From Balaenoptera acutorostrata (lineage: Eukaryota; Chordata; Mammalia; Artiodactyla; Balaenopteridae), in contig NC_080081.1 of assembly GCF_949987535.1 (NCBI RefSeq), positions 39,224,428-39,288,427 of the forward strand: 64,000 nucleotides of DNA, written 5' to 3'. The position numbers and the translations under genes are program-made. Shown one piece after another: positions 37,101-47,279 of this stretch (positions are counted from its first letter, which is position 1; every line of letters starts with the position of its first letter). The notes beneath the pieces were generated by a model. It saw nothing but the letters and a program-made list of their open reading frames with translations. It was not told the origin of the DNA and searched no databases.

Positions 37101-37460
37101 GGTTAGCTTCATCAACTGGAATACTAGAGAATGCACTGCATAAATCAATTACAGGAAAGAATTTACTTCTGGTGGGAATGAATGGTAATCACATATGAAG
37201 GTTAGAACAGGGTGTCAAGGGATAACAATGTTGTTTATTGCTCAGAGGTTGGATAAACCTCTAACCTTGGCTCTTAGGTTGCTCACACAGCAAAATGGGA
37301 GTGTTAACAGGGATAATGTACAGGGAGTGCACAAGGGATAATGAGGCTTTGAGCCTTGTAATCTTCTAAAATGGGCTTTATGCCTTGAAGGGATTCTTTA
37401 CTTATAGGGTATTGATTAATTCTGTGATGAGGTTTTGAAAGATCTATTTGAATCTTTTTC

Positions 37461-37628
37461 TAATTAATTTTTATTAGAGTATATTTCTTTACAATGTTGT
37501 GTTAGTTTCTACTGTACAGCAAAGTGAATCAGCTCTACGTATACATATATCCCCACCTTTTTGGATTTCCTTCCCATTTAGGTCACCACAGAGCACTGAG
37601 TAGAGTTCCCTGAGCTATGCAGTAGGTT
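37461..37628 (-). mobile_element. 5'-truncated L1 3' end inside ERV pol
   Basis: The minus strand ends '...ctctaataaaaattaatta' after 'gctgattcactttgctgtac', the same 3'UTR text as in the L1 copies at 9.87 and 18.4 kb. It is only about 170 bp. I did not find a clear target duplication. It interrupts the retroviral pol. Confidence 0.75.
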
Positions 37629-37782
37629 GATGGAAGGTGCTCTGTGAATTTTACCAATATCAGAATTTTTGCCCATAAGGAAGATGTTCACTAATTCAAT
37701 AGGGATAAATAATCAATGCTCCCAGAATTAACTCTAGTACCGTCAGAGAGAGAACAAAAAAAGTTATCAAAAGGGTCATTTA

Positions 37783-38200
37783 GGGACTTCTCTTGTGGTC
37801 CAGTGGTAAAGAATCTGCCTTACAATTCAGGGGACCCGGGTTTGATCCCTAGTCAAGGAGCTAAGATCCCACATGCCGCGGAGACAACTAAGCTCGCGTG
37901 CCACAACTACTGAGCTAATGCGCCTCAACTAGAGCCCGTGTGCCACACACTACAGAGCCCACGTACTCTGGACCCCACACACACCACAACTACAGAGCCG
38001 ATGCACCCTGGAGCTCACGGGACACAACTAGAGAGAAGCCCACACACCACAACGAAGAGTACACGCCCCACAAAGAAAGATCCTGCATGCCTCAACTAAG
38101 ATCCTGCAGGCTGCAACTAAATAAAAGGCAACAAAAAATATAAATAAATAAATAATAAAGACAATTTAAAAAAAACACACTCATGGTTTAAAAAAAAAGT
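37783..38200 (+). repeat. CHR-1-type SINE inside ERV pol
   Basis: The head 'ggacttctcttgtggtccag' is followed by box B 'ggtttgatccctagtcaag', repeated 'ccacaactac' and 'agagcc' modules, and an A-rich tail with (ATAA)n. The target duplication gtcattta lies at 37775-37782 and 38201-38208, within a longer imperfect match. The body is longer than in the copy at 4547. Confidence 0.85.
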
Positions 38201-38399
38201 GTCATTTAATTCATCTGGTTGATTACTTTGATGACTACTGTCAAATTCTAGAATCATTTCCCTTTTGTTGAGAGGAAGAAATTCCAACACAGTATCTATT
38301 TAAGAAGTCTTGGGCTAATAAATAGTTAGGGGCAGAGGAACTAAGGAGAAAAGGATATGTATCTCTCAAAGGGCCTAAACAGAAAGAAAGATGTTCAGA

Positions 38400-38620
38400 G
38401 ACAGGAATTTCTTGAGGTTCATTAGTGATTCCCCACTATTTGAACATTTTTAGTTCTCCAAGGCAGGGGCTGCTTTATAGCAGTGGGGTTGAGAACCGAG
38501 AGTGTGGCTTTGGTGTCAATTAGAACTTGGAGAGACTCATCCCCAATCCGGAGAAATGTTTCAACAAGCCAATTAAGAGGGACATTGAGAAGAGCTCCTC
38601 TAATTCCTTGGACCCCCATC
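38400..38620 (-). pseudogene. ERV protease remnant
   Basis: The minus frame at 38619-38422 contains the aspartic protease core as 'VLIDTKATLSVLN'. The catalytic triplet Asp-Thr-Gly reads Asp-Thr-Lys at 38509-38517, which would be inactive. It lies directly upstream of pol, as in other class I ERVs. Confidence 0.7.
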
Positions 38621-38639
38621 TTTGAGAATTGGAAGGATG

Positions 38640-40440
38640 TTGGAAAGGCTGGTTAGAGAGCTGAAAGTGCCTTACTTACGTTTGTAATGATCTCTTTTCG
38701 AACATCCTGGCTTTTGCAATAATAGCAGAACCTAGGAGAATTTTGATTTCATTTAGGAGCCTTCATTTGCTGGAGTTGAAGGTTAAGAATTTTAGCTGCC
38801 TTCCTTTTAGATGACTCATCTAGATTGTTGGAGAGCTAGCTTGCCATATTAATTAAATCTGGAGTGGACATAATTTCCTATCCCACCTGGTCCTTTTTAC
38901 AAGAAGAGAAAGGTCCCAGCTCAGCCCATTAATAAACAAACATTTAAAAGCTACCCAAGTGGAATCAACATCTGAAGGGATGCCAGACTTGTCTTTAAAA
39001 ATAATCTGAAGTCAATTATAATAGTCATGAAGGGGTTAGTCTGATTGTTGTGTACAAGCCTAAATTTTGTTCCAATCAACGGGCTTTGGGAAAGCCCTAG
39101 AAATTGCTCTATGAAGTCACCTAGTGATTGCCCCAGCCTGATCATATAAGTTATAAGCTTGGGCTCCCAGTTATAATTCTAGAGATCTTTCAGGATTTTT
39201 CCCAGTTAGTGGTTTTCATCCAATTCTAGGCCTGGCCTTCAGGGACAAGCCTATAAGCTATCTGATATAAATCAGAGAAACCAGATTGATAAGTTTGAAT
39301 GACTATATTAAATTCCTCAGCAAATCTGTAAGAATCTTTGGCTACTTTGGAAAAATCTTTGACTATGGCTCACAGTTCAGATTTTGTCCAGGAAATATAA
39401 GAAATTAAAGGTTTGGCCTCTGGATCCTTAGGAGGCTTAATTTTAAAGGAACAGATTCTGCCAAGTTCAGAGGAAAAGGGGCTTTGGTAAGAGAATTAGT
39501 ATAGAGGAACTGAAGGTATAGAGAAGGCATAAGCAGCATAGAAGGGAAGGAGAAAGATAGCACTGGAGACAGAGTGGCCACAGAGAGCTGAGGGAGACAA
39601 GAAGGCTCCAGAGGTGGCGCCAGAGGCAAAGAAGTCAAGGAAGATGGGCCTGAGACTTCAGGTGCCATTTTATCTTTCTTTAATCATTTGTTTGTCTCAG
39701 TTAATCTTAAAATCTAATTTTGAAGAGAGGCATTTTTAGGCTCTTGATAAGATTTAAAAGCTTCAAAATACTAAACAAAATAGGAATTACACTCAGTAGT
39801 GGAAATTTTTGAGCTATTGTAACCTAATTTGTTTTTTAAAAAATTAAGTTTGGGGATTTCAAAAGTTCCCCATAATAGCCATTGATATTCTAAATTGCCT
39901 TTGGTCAGATCAATCTCTTTTGGTTATAAATATGCATGAGAGAGGACCACAGTTTTTAAACATTAAAATCAGCCATGGTTCCTGTAGAGGATGGGCTCAA
40001 AATATTGACAACTAGGATTCTATTTCTCAGAGGGTTTTCTTTAGATTAAACGAATAATTTTCAAACAGCTTAAAAAACTTACAGCTCAAACACTTCAATT
40101 CAAACAACTTGCAAGCTGAAGCAGCCCCTGTTCACAAAGGAATGGGACAATGGTTGCTCAGCCAGCTTAGGTTGAAACAGTCTGATCCAAAATCAGACTG
40201 AAGTCCCAAACAAGTATTCCCATACAGAACACGGCCTTAACTGGAAAGAACAAAGCCTTAAAGTGGATCCTGAATAAGCCTGCAGAGCTTCAAATGCAAA
40301 GACCATGTGAGCTTGAATCCAGAAGAAGACATACCTTCAAACTCCAGGGCCAGGTAGAAAAGCAGTGAGCACAGGAGTCTCAAATGTAGGTACCACACCT
40401 GTTTGCTCACCAGCTGCAGACCTGGAGCCTCCAGAGGTCT
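38640..40440 (-). pseudogene. ERV gag remnant
   Basis: Only short frames survive. 39668-39405 is a Pro/Ser/Leu-rich stretch like the region between matrix and capsid. 39145-38951 resembles part of capsid. Near 38740-38690 a Cys-x2-Cys pair ('CYYCK') marks the remains of the nucleocapsid zinc knuckle. Stops and frame changes separate these parts. Confidence 0.6.
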
Positions 40441-40447
40441 TTTCCAG

Positions 40448-40465
40448 TTCTTATATGGACCACCA
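40448..40465 (-). other. Primer-binding site, isoleucine-tRNA-like
   Basis: On the minus strand, three bases after the LTR's terminal CA, the sequence reads TGGTGGTCCATATAAGAA. It matches the complement of the isoleucine tRNA 3' end in its invariant part, and the differences I can see are all C-to-T or G-to-A changes. This places the element with ERV-I (RTVL-I-like) retroviruses. Confidence 0.65.
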
Positions 40466-40468
40466 ACA

Positions 40469-40756
40469 TGTGGACCTAAAACAAATAGACTGCCTGATAT
40501 TTCTCCAGCAAAGATGGAGATCAGCAGAGAATTAAAATTCAAGATCTGTGATCATAGTGAGCCGTGTTTTTATACAAGGGAAAATGAAGTTGGAGGGTAT
40601 AGTAAACAGAGTCTATGGCTTTTCATTGGCTGAGCCCTTTCCAGGAAAGAAAAGGTGTCTTCCTGTTGGGCTCTGCTCTTGTCACAGGGCATGAGAGCTC
40701 CCCCTGCTGGTCTCCCAATTCTATTAATCAAAGTTTCTGTTTATTAGTTTTTTACA
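40469..40756 (-). repeat. 5' LTR of the ERV-I-like provirus
   Basis: 288 bp, read 5'->3' on the minus strand; the plus-strand edges are TGTGGACC... and ...TTTTTTACA. It aligns along its length with the LTR at 33798-34105: shared 'ttatttctccagcaaagatg'-like start, 'agtaaacag', 'cattggctga' and 'ccagga'. The promoter elements are not clear. Confidence 0.88.
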
Positions 40757-40993
40757 ACTTCTTAATAAATCTGGGATCAAAAACTGATTCAAAATTAAAC
40801 TACAGACCTACTCTACGAGGGGACTGCAGCAGAAATGAGAGCTAATCTACTCTTCAAAATCCCGGAAAGGCACTGACATGAAAGTCAGCACCGACCTTGG
40901 AGGGCTAGAGTAAGAAGCTGAGCTGAAAAGCAGAGGACAGATTGAAGGTCTAAAAAAGGAAAAACGGAGCGCAATGCCTTTCTCCATCCCACC

Positions 40994-40996
<3 letters not shown>

Positions 40997-41038
<42 letters not shown>
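40997..41038. repeat. (CA)n microsatellite
   Basis: About 21 CA units. Frames encoding Val-Cys runs here are artefacts. Confidence 0.95.
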
Positions 41039-41042
<4 letters not shown>

Positions 41043-41059
41043 CATAACTTCTGGCAAAG

Positions 41060-44000
41060 TACAAGTGGTTTTTCGCTAAAGAAATTAAAATAGAAATAAG
41101 GTGAATCAAAGCTTTCTGATGAATATTAGAGTCCCAGAGTAAAGTCCTCAGTCCTGGGGATTCTAGAGCCCCCAGCTGATAGCCAGCTATCTTTACTTCA
41201 CCCTAAAGTAAAGACTGCCAGTCAACCCCAATTTTTCACCATATATTGAGGTCCCTACAGACTTCCCAGTCAAGGAAAGTGAGAAATCGTGCTGCACATA
41301 CCACAGAAAAAACCGATACTACCTTCGCAGGGTTTAATTATTGAATATAAATGGACAACCAGAGACTAGCAGATAGATAAATAAATAACAGTGGTAGCCC
41401 GAAAGATAACAACCAAGATCAACAACGACAACAACAAAAGGCGATTCCCAGAGAAACATGTAATTCAAAGGAGTATATTTTAAAATATCTAATTAATATA
41501 CCCAGAGAGATTAGAAAAATAAAAGTTACATCTTTAACACAAAAACAGAATGCCAAGGGGGAGAAAAAAGGAAAGATCAGAGAACAAACTACATGAGAAT
41601 ATGTTTGTTTGCAAAACATGATAGATGTATTATTTCATCCATTCAACAATCCCTTATGGAATGTCTGTGGTGTGTCCATGTGTCAGGCATCTTCTCCACA
41701 TGCTCTCTTACATTTGAAAATTGTTTGGGTAAAGAAGCATACCAAAAATTCAGGTTAAAAATGCCTTTATCACTGAGAGATGAAAGAAAATTTGCAAAGG
41801 GCCTATGATGTGCAAATGATAAAAATCAAAATGTTAAATGAGATGATCTGGGCACTAGAGGGAGTAATGGGGCAAAGTCCTAAGGCATACTGGTGAATTT
41901 GTAGCCACTACTGACAAATATTATACTCATTTTAATGATTTTTTTCCTCTATAAGTATTAATTGTATTGCCTTTTTTCTGGAAAATATTTATGAATGCTA
42001 TTATCAATACGATGCTCAGCTGCTGTTTCTATTACTCCTCTTAGCACTTTTTAGTCAGTTGTCAATGTGGCCAAATTTTATAGAACAAAATGCTTAAGTT
42101 AAGAGAATGTGTATCATAATTGAGAAAATTTTTCTTTAGTCAGTAGGAGAAACTGTAAAGAATGGTTGAAAATTTTAGAATGTACAAAATCCACCAGGAA
42201 AATCTGTTAAAGAACACAGGTCCCTCTCTCATATTTGGGCTTTGGAGTAATTGGTGCAGATCCCACAGTTCTCCAATTCTCTACTTGAAGAATCAGTCTT
42301 TGCATATGAATTGTTGAGAAATTAAAATATCTTCGTCTGTCTCTGAGTCAGCTATTTCTGGTTGAGCCATTTATTACATCTTAAACTATTAATAGAGTTT
42401 AATATCCCCATCTTTACTCTTACTTTAATTCAAAAAGAAGAGAGTTCTGCTGTAGGGAAGTCAATTAACTACTCATTACTATAAATATGATGAAGGTAGA
42501 AAAACTTTATATGACCATCATCCTGTAAGGTACTTGCAGCCAGATTTAAGAGAAAGCTTAGCAGAATATTTATGGTGTGTCCGACTTCTCAGGTGTAAAT
42601 TGTGAGTAAATTTGTAGTTGGGTGTATTTGATTAATGTTCACATTGCTGCTGTGATGGCTCAAAACACAAAATTGGGCTGGAATAAATTAAGGTGGGAAA
42701 AGGGTCGAATACGGTCAAACTGCCAGTTAAGGTTCTTGTTTGGGGCTCTATAAAAGCAAAGTCAATTACTTTACATTTCAATTTGTTGTTTTACTATTCA
42801 GAAACCATTAGTTCACTTGTTTATTTAATAAATAACTTCTAAGTATGTACCAGGTGCCAAGCGATATATGAGAGATTAATTTATCTTATTCTTACACAGA
42901 CTTTTAGTGAAAATTTACAGAGTTCAATATTGTCCTGACCTAAGAGAATAACATTGTTATTAGCAGGCAAAATTCAGTATGACTACTTCTGTCTGAAATC
43001 TATTTCAAATTCTCTTTGAAAGTCTATCCCCCGGGGAAGCAGTTGAGTAGACTGGTTCCAGAATTTTGCATTTATGAACCTCAGCCAGTTACATTCAAAT
43101 TATCAATTCATCAGCACATAGAGCCACACAAATGATTTCACTCTAATATATAGTTTGATTTGCTTATCAAAGGAGTCATTCCATTTTAAAACCTCAGCTT
43201 TCTTTTAGTTCTCCACAGATCATTTTTTAAAGGGCTCCAAGAAAGACTAGAAGTTTCCTCAAATATGTCTGTTATTATTTAGCAAAAGAAAAAAGGATTT
43301 CAGAACAACTTGACCTAGAAAAATATTTATTCCCTCCTTATATTTCCAAAATAAATATGTCTGGAATTGTTAAGATTTAACTATGACAAAATATGATAAC
43401 TAAGTCAATACTAAGTAATATATTAAATAAAATTGTACATGATTGTGTTTGCTAAGCTTGTTCCACTAAAACATTTGACAAGATTAAGTATTCTAATTTT
43501 TAAAAAAAAATGATTCATACTGGATTAAATATAAAATATACGGGCATCTGTTTTAAAAATTCAATGCTATACCTCTCTGTCAGAAATATTTTACCATTAT
43601 TTCTATAGAAAAATCATATCTGATTTATATCATTTTGACTAAAATTACCTTTTATGGGTCTGTAACACAACTTATGTGTCAAGACTATTCTTGACTCAAT
43701 TTTTTCCCCCCTTTGGCAAATCCAACTCAGCTCAACATTTTTTCAAGGATATCAACATTACAAGAACTACATCATCTGAGGAAAACAGAAAGGAAACTTT
43801 GAAATGACCTGAAAAGATTTCAGTGGCTGTCTGAATGCAGTGAGTTGAAAGTAATAAAACAGGTTAAAGGAAATAAATCTAATCAGATATATAGATAGTA
43901 ATCTGTTAATGAAAAGATAAGCTCAAGGAAGATCTAAGAGAGATAATGGGAAATAGAGTGAATAAGTCTTTCCAGACAGAAAACCATTTTGATGACAAAT

Positions 44001-45720
44001 TGATTCAGGCAATTAGAAATTTTGATACTAAAAAAAAGCAATCAAACATAAACCAGGAAATGATGGCAACTTGATGGTTATGACTTGCTTGCAGAGTAAA
44101 TACTGTGGCCCAAAATAAGTCACGTTGATTATAGAAGAGTCTAAAGAACTACCCTGTTTCAATAAGTCTAGGATGAAAACGTGAAAGGATTCATGGAAAG
44201 AGTTAATATGAAGAATGTACAAATTTTACAGATACCCTAATGGGTAAGAACTGTTCCAAAAAGAGAAGTTTTCTAAACCAAAAGAATAGATGATGGAAGG
44301 TTGAAGAGATAATGAAAATACTGGAATACATGTAGCTCTTTAGAGAGCTCTACATTATTCAGTCTCTTTCACTTGATCCCCACCCACCAAGTAGGAGAGA
44401 TGAGGAAGATACAATCTCTTCAGCAGATGAGAAGGCTTACACTCACAGAGGCTCAATTGTTCAGACTGTCTTTGTATTTTTCTGATACACCCATAACTTC
44501 CAGCATCTCTTCTTTGTTCCTTTCCTTTTGATTCCTTCTGCTAAGTCTTTTTACTGTTTATTTTTATATTTTTGCCAGAAAACAATAAGTATCATGATGA
44601 TACAATGATATTATGCTCTGGATCTCTTACACCTTCCTTCCAGCAGAGAAAAAAACCAAGTGGAATCAACCAGTCTTATGTTTTCTACCCACACGTGGTG
44701 GTGCAGAATATCCTAAACCAGAGTTATATGCTATATCTTTGTCTCTGAGCTGCCTTCTCTCTCTACTCCACATTCTCTTCTTTCATCATTTTGAGGTGAA
44801 GATTTTTTTTTCCCATTTAAACATCTGGTGGAGGTTGAGACTGCTAATAAATTACTTCCTCTCCTCCTTCTCTTCTAAACTAATGGTGCTGTTAAAAGTG
44901 AACATACCAGGAACAGAAGTGCTAGAGAAAGCAGTTTGGGTGAGTCTAAATTCACCAAGTACAATCTTGACAAGGCCCACTGAGGATAAATTTGAGTCTG
45001 TAGACCAGAAATGTTTACATAAACCAATATCTCTTTTTTGCCCTGGATAGAAAAAAATAAAGGAAAACAGACCTTTCCATTTAGGAACTTTGGTACATTC
45101 AGTTGAACGAAAGATAAGAGTGATGAGTAAAGTAGAAGACAGGGATGTTTCTTTATCTGAAGTCCTTCTACATCAAGAATGAGATTATTTTCAGCCGTGA
45201 ACAAGTCCAAAAATGTGGCTAAAACATGACAGAGTTTAAATTCTTTATCACTAAATCTTGTAGGTAGTATAAGATTGTTAGCACAGCTCCATGGTCCTGA
45301 GTGAGCCAATCATTTTTCAACTTGTGTCTCTTTCATTTTTTGTACCTGAATTCCACTTTGTGGTTCAAGAAATCTCCCTCTTGAGCCACTACTTCCACCA
45401 GCTTACAAAAATGGAAAAGAGGAAGAAAAGATTATGCACCCTACCTTCAAGGAAACCAAACTCAAGTGCACACTATAGCATATTGGTCAAAACTAAGTCA
45501 CTTTCAATAGTACTTTGCAAGAAGACTGGAAAATGTAGTCTTCATTCTGTATGCTCATGCTCTAAGCTAAAATTTAGGTTTCTATTACTAAGAAAGAAAG
45601 GGAGGGCCCATAGAAAGCCAAACTCACAGAAACAGATTAGAATGGTATTTCATCAGAGGCTGGGTTTTGGGGGGGAAAAAGCGAGATGTTGGTCAAGGAG
45701 TAAAAACTTCCAGCTGGAAG
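41060..45720. other. Unassigned AT-rich sequence with possible L1 debris
   Basis: 41270-41560 has an A-rich character with phrases like 'gagagattagaaaaataaaa', which could be old L1 ORF1 or 5' region. The rest shows no gene. The 145-codon plus frames at 44613-45050 and 45291-45728 and the overlapping minus frame at 44875-45309 have no motif. Confidence 0.35.
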
Positions 45721-45724
45721 ATGA

Positions 45725-45985
45725 ATAAATTCTGGGGATCTAATGTATAACATGGTGATTATAGTTAAATATAGTGCATTAGATGTACATGAAAGTTACT
45801 AAAATAGTAGAAATTAAAAGTTCTCACCACAAAAAAGAAATAGTAATTATGTCGCTTGTTGTATGTGTTAGCTAATGCTATGGTGGTACTCATTTTGCAG
45901 TGATATAAGTGTAGCAAATCAACATATTGTACACCTTAAATTTACACAGTGCTATATGTCAATTGCATCTCAATGAAGCTGGTGG
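45725..45985 (+). repeat. L1M 3' end
   Basis: 'gtataacatggtgattatag', 'attgtacaccttaaatttac' and 'tatgtcaattgcatctcaat' are the classic closing text of L1M 3'UTRs, in plus orientation. Diverged. Confidence 0.7.
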
Positions 45986-45999
45986 GGGGAAAGGCTTAG

Positions 46000-46690
46000 G
46001 AAACATTTTGCTTTTCTAGGACACACTTGCATACCAAGACTATGTATTACCATTTGTTGTTAATTTTAAAGTTATTTAGCATGAACTCTTTTATTCAGGA
46101 AGATAGTTATCTACTCATTTCTGCCAGCAACATAAAATGAGTTGTTATGTATATCTTTAGGTTCACCAAAAACAGCAAACCACATGAGTTAGAACAGGTA
46201 GGGGCACTACAGGAATAGATGAGTGCAGTGGACAATAGAGATTTGCTTGCCCATTAGCCAATACCCCTTGTTGTGGTAACAGCACCTCAATTTTTCTTTC
46301 CCCCACTCTCAGTTCAGATGACTTAGATTTCTGCTCCTGTCACTTTCTCCCAGATTTCAGGAGGATTGGGTAGGTGACTCAGGATTGGTCAGCTGGGAAG
46401 TTCCATTCCCCCCAGCCATAGGGATGGGGATGGAGCGCAAGATGGATCAATAGGAACCATTCAAAACTATTTTGAAAGCAGAGTTATGTGTCGGGGGAGA
46501 ACAGAATCCTTCTGGATCTACAGTCAGGACAACCCTGAGACTTTGAGACTTTTTTGTTACATAAACAAATAAATTACTCTTTTGCTAAAGCCAATTTGGG
46601 TTAGGTTTATATGATTTTATTCCTTTAAAAGCCTGACAAAGTAGGAGTCAGACTGTTGGAATCTTTTTTTTTTTTTTTCTAACTTACTGT
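46000..46690. other. Unassigned, probably a decayed LTR or DNA repeat
   Basis: 46240-46620 has a moderately GC-rich run ending 'aaagccaatttgggttaggt', a look shared by several old LTR families. I cannot assign it. A T tract lies at about 46664-46678. Confidence 0.3.
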
Positions 46691-46699
46691 AATTGAACA

Positions 46700-47270
46700 A
46701 TGCCATTTAATATGAATGTGGTACACAAACTTAAGATGGGTTCAATGATTCTGGCCTCTTAGTATTCACTATTTGGTATTATCCCCTCCTCTTGAACGTG
46801 GGCTGACCCACTGACACTCTTCTAATGAACAGATGACAAACATGATGGGTTGTCCCCTCAAAGATTAACTTATGAAGAGTTGTGGTTTTTGTTTTACATG
46901 CCCTTTCATACTCTCTTGACTTGCTTGCTCTGACAGGAACCAGCTACTATTTTTGAGCTGCCCAATGGAGAGTTTCAAGTGGGAAAAAAAAATGAAGTCT
47001 CCAACCAATAGCCAACAAGGACCTGAGACTACAGTCACAAAAGTGAGGTTGGAAGGGGCTCTTCCCCTAGTCCAGCCTTGATAAGAATGTAGCTCTAGCC
47101 CATAACTTGATCTCAGATTTATGAGACACAGTAGTGAGTTCAAGGACCCAGATAAGCTGCACCAAGATTTCTGAAGCACAGAGACTATGATATAATAAAT
47201 ATTTATTGTTTTAAGCTGCTAAATTTAGGGGTAACTTGTCATGCAGCAATAGAATGAGATTAACCCCAAA
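46700..47270 (+). repeat. MLT1-type LTR
   Basis: It has an MLT1-like layout: 'gtgggctgacccactgac', 'cagtagtgagttcaaggacc', and an end with 'ttattgttttaagctgctaa' and 'catgcagcaatagaatgag'. It also contains T-rich 3' poly-A-signal-like 'aataaa' near 47195. Confidence 0.6.
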
Positions 47271-47279
47271 TAGATTAAC

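Larger units (their letters stand above)
34450..38390 (-). pseudogene. ERV pol remnant (RT, RNase H, integrase)
   Basis: The reverse transcriptase active site appears as 'LLQYVDALLL' with Tyr-Val-Asp-Ala at 36941-36952, where the last Asp should stand. RNase H lies at about 36149-35811 ('STDGSYLKGDNGKYYAG' and 'KTAYIYTDNRYA'). The integrase zinc-binding part is near 35420-35390. The core begins at 35247 ('MDFIQSSLSNGYKYVLVM') and has a stop right after its second acidic residue near 35070. The integrase C-terminal part is at 34901-34548 ('GDFVFWKRHLQK'). RT is split by insertions at 37461-38200. Several stops and frame changes are visible. Confidence 0.82.
33798..40756 (-). mobile_element. 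Class I endogenous retrovirus (ERV-I-like provirus)
   Basis: Two LTRs in the same minus orientation (40469-40756 and 33798-34105) enclose gag, protease and pol remnants. The 4-bp sequence actt directly flanks both outer edges (33794-33797 and 40757-40760), as expected for gammaretrovirus-like integration. A primer site resembling the 3' end of isoleucine tRNA follows the 5' LTR, and a polypurine tract precedes the 3' LTR. All reading frames are broken. Between the end of integrase (about 34450) and the polypurine tract there are only about 330 bp, so env is absent or deleted to a trace. An L1 3' piece and a CHR SINE interrupt pol. Confidence 0.88.

Noticed and set aside
40847..41109. Frames with Val-Cys runs
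   Set aside because: Translation of the CA microsatellite. The His-Thr run at 8644-8841 has the same cause.
44613..45728. Three overlapping frames of about 145 codons
   Set aside because: No motif, no splice or promoter context, opposing strands overlap; within chance for 64 kb of this composition.
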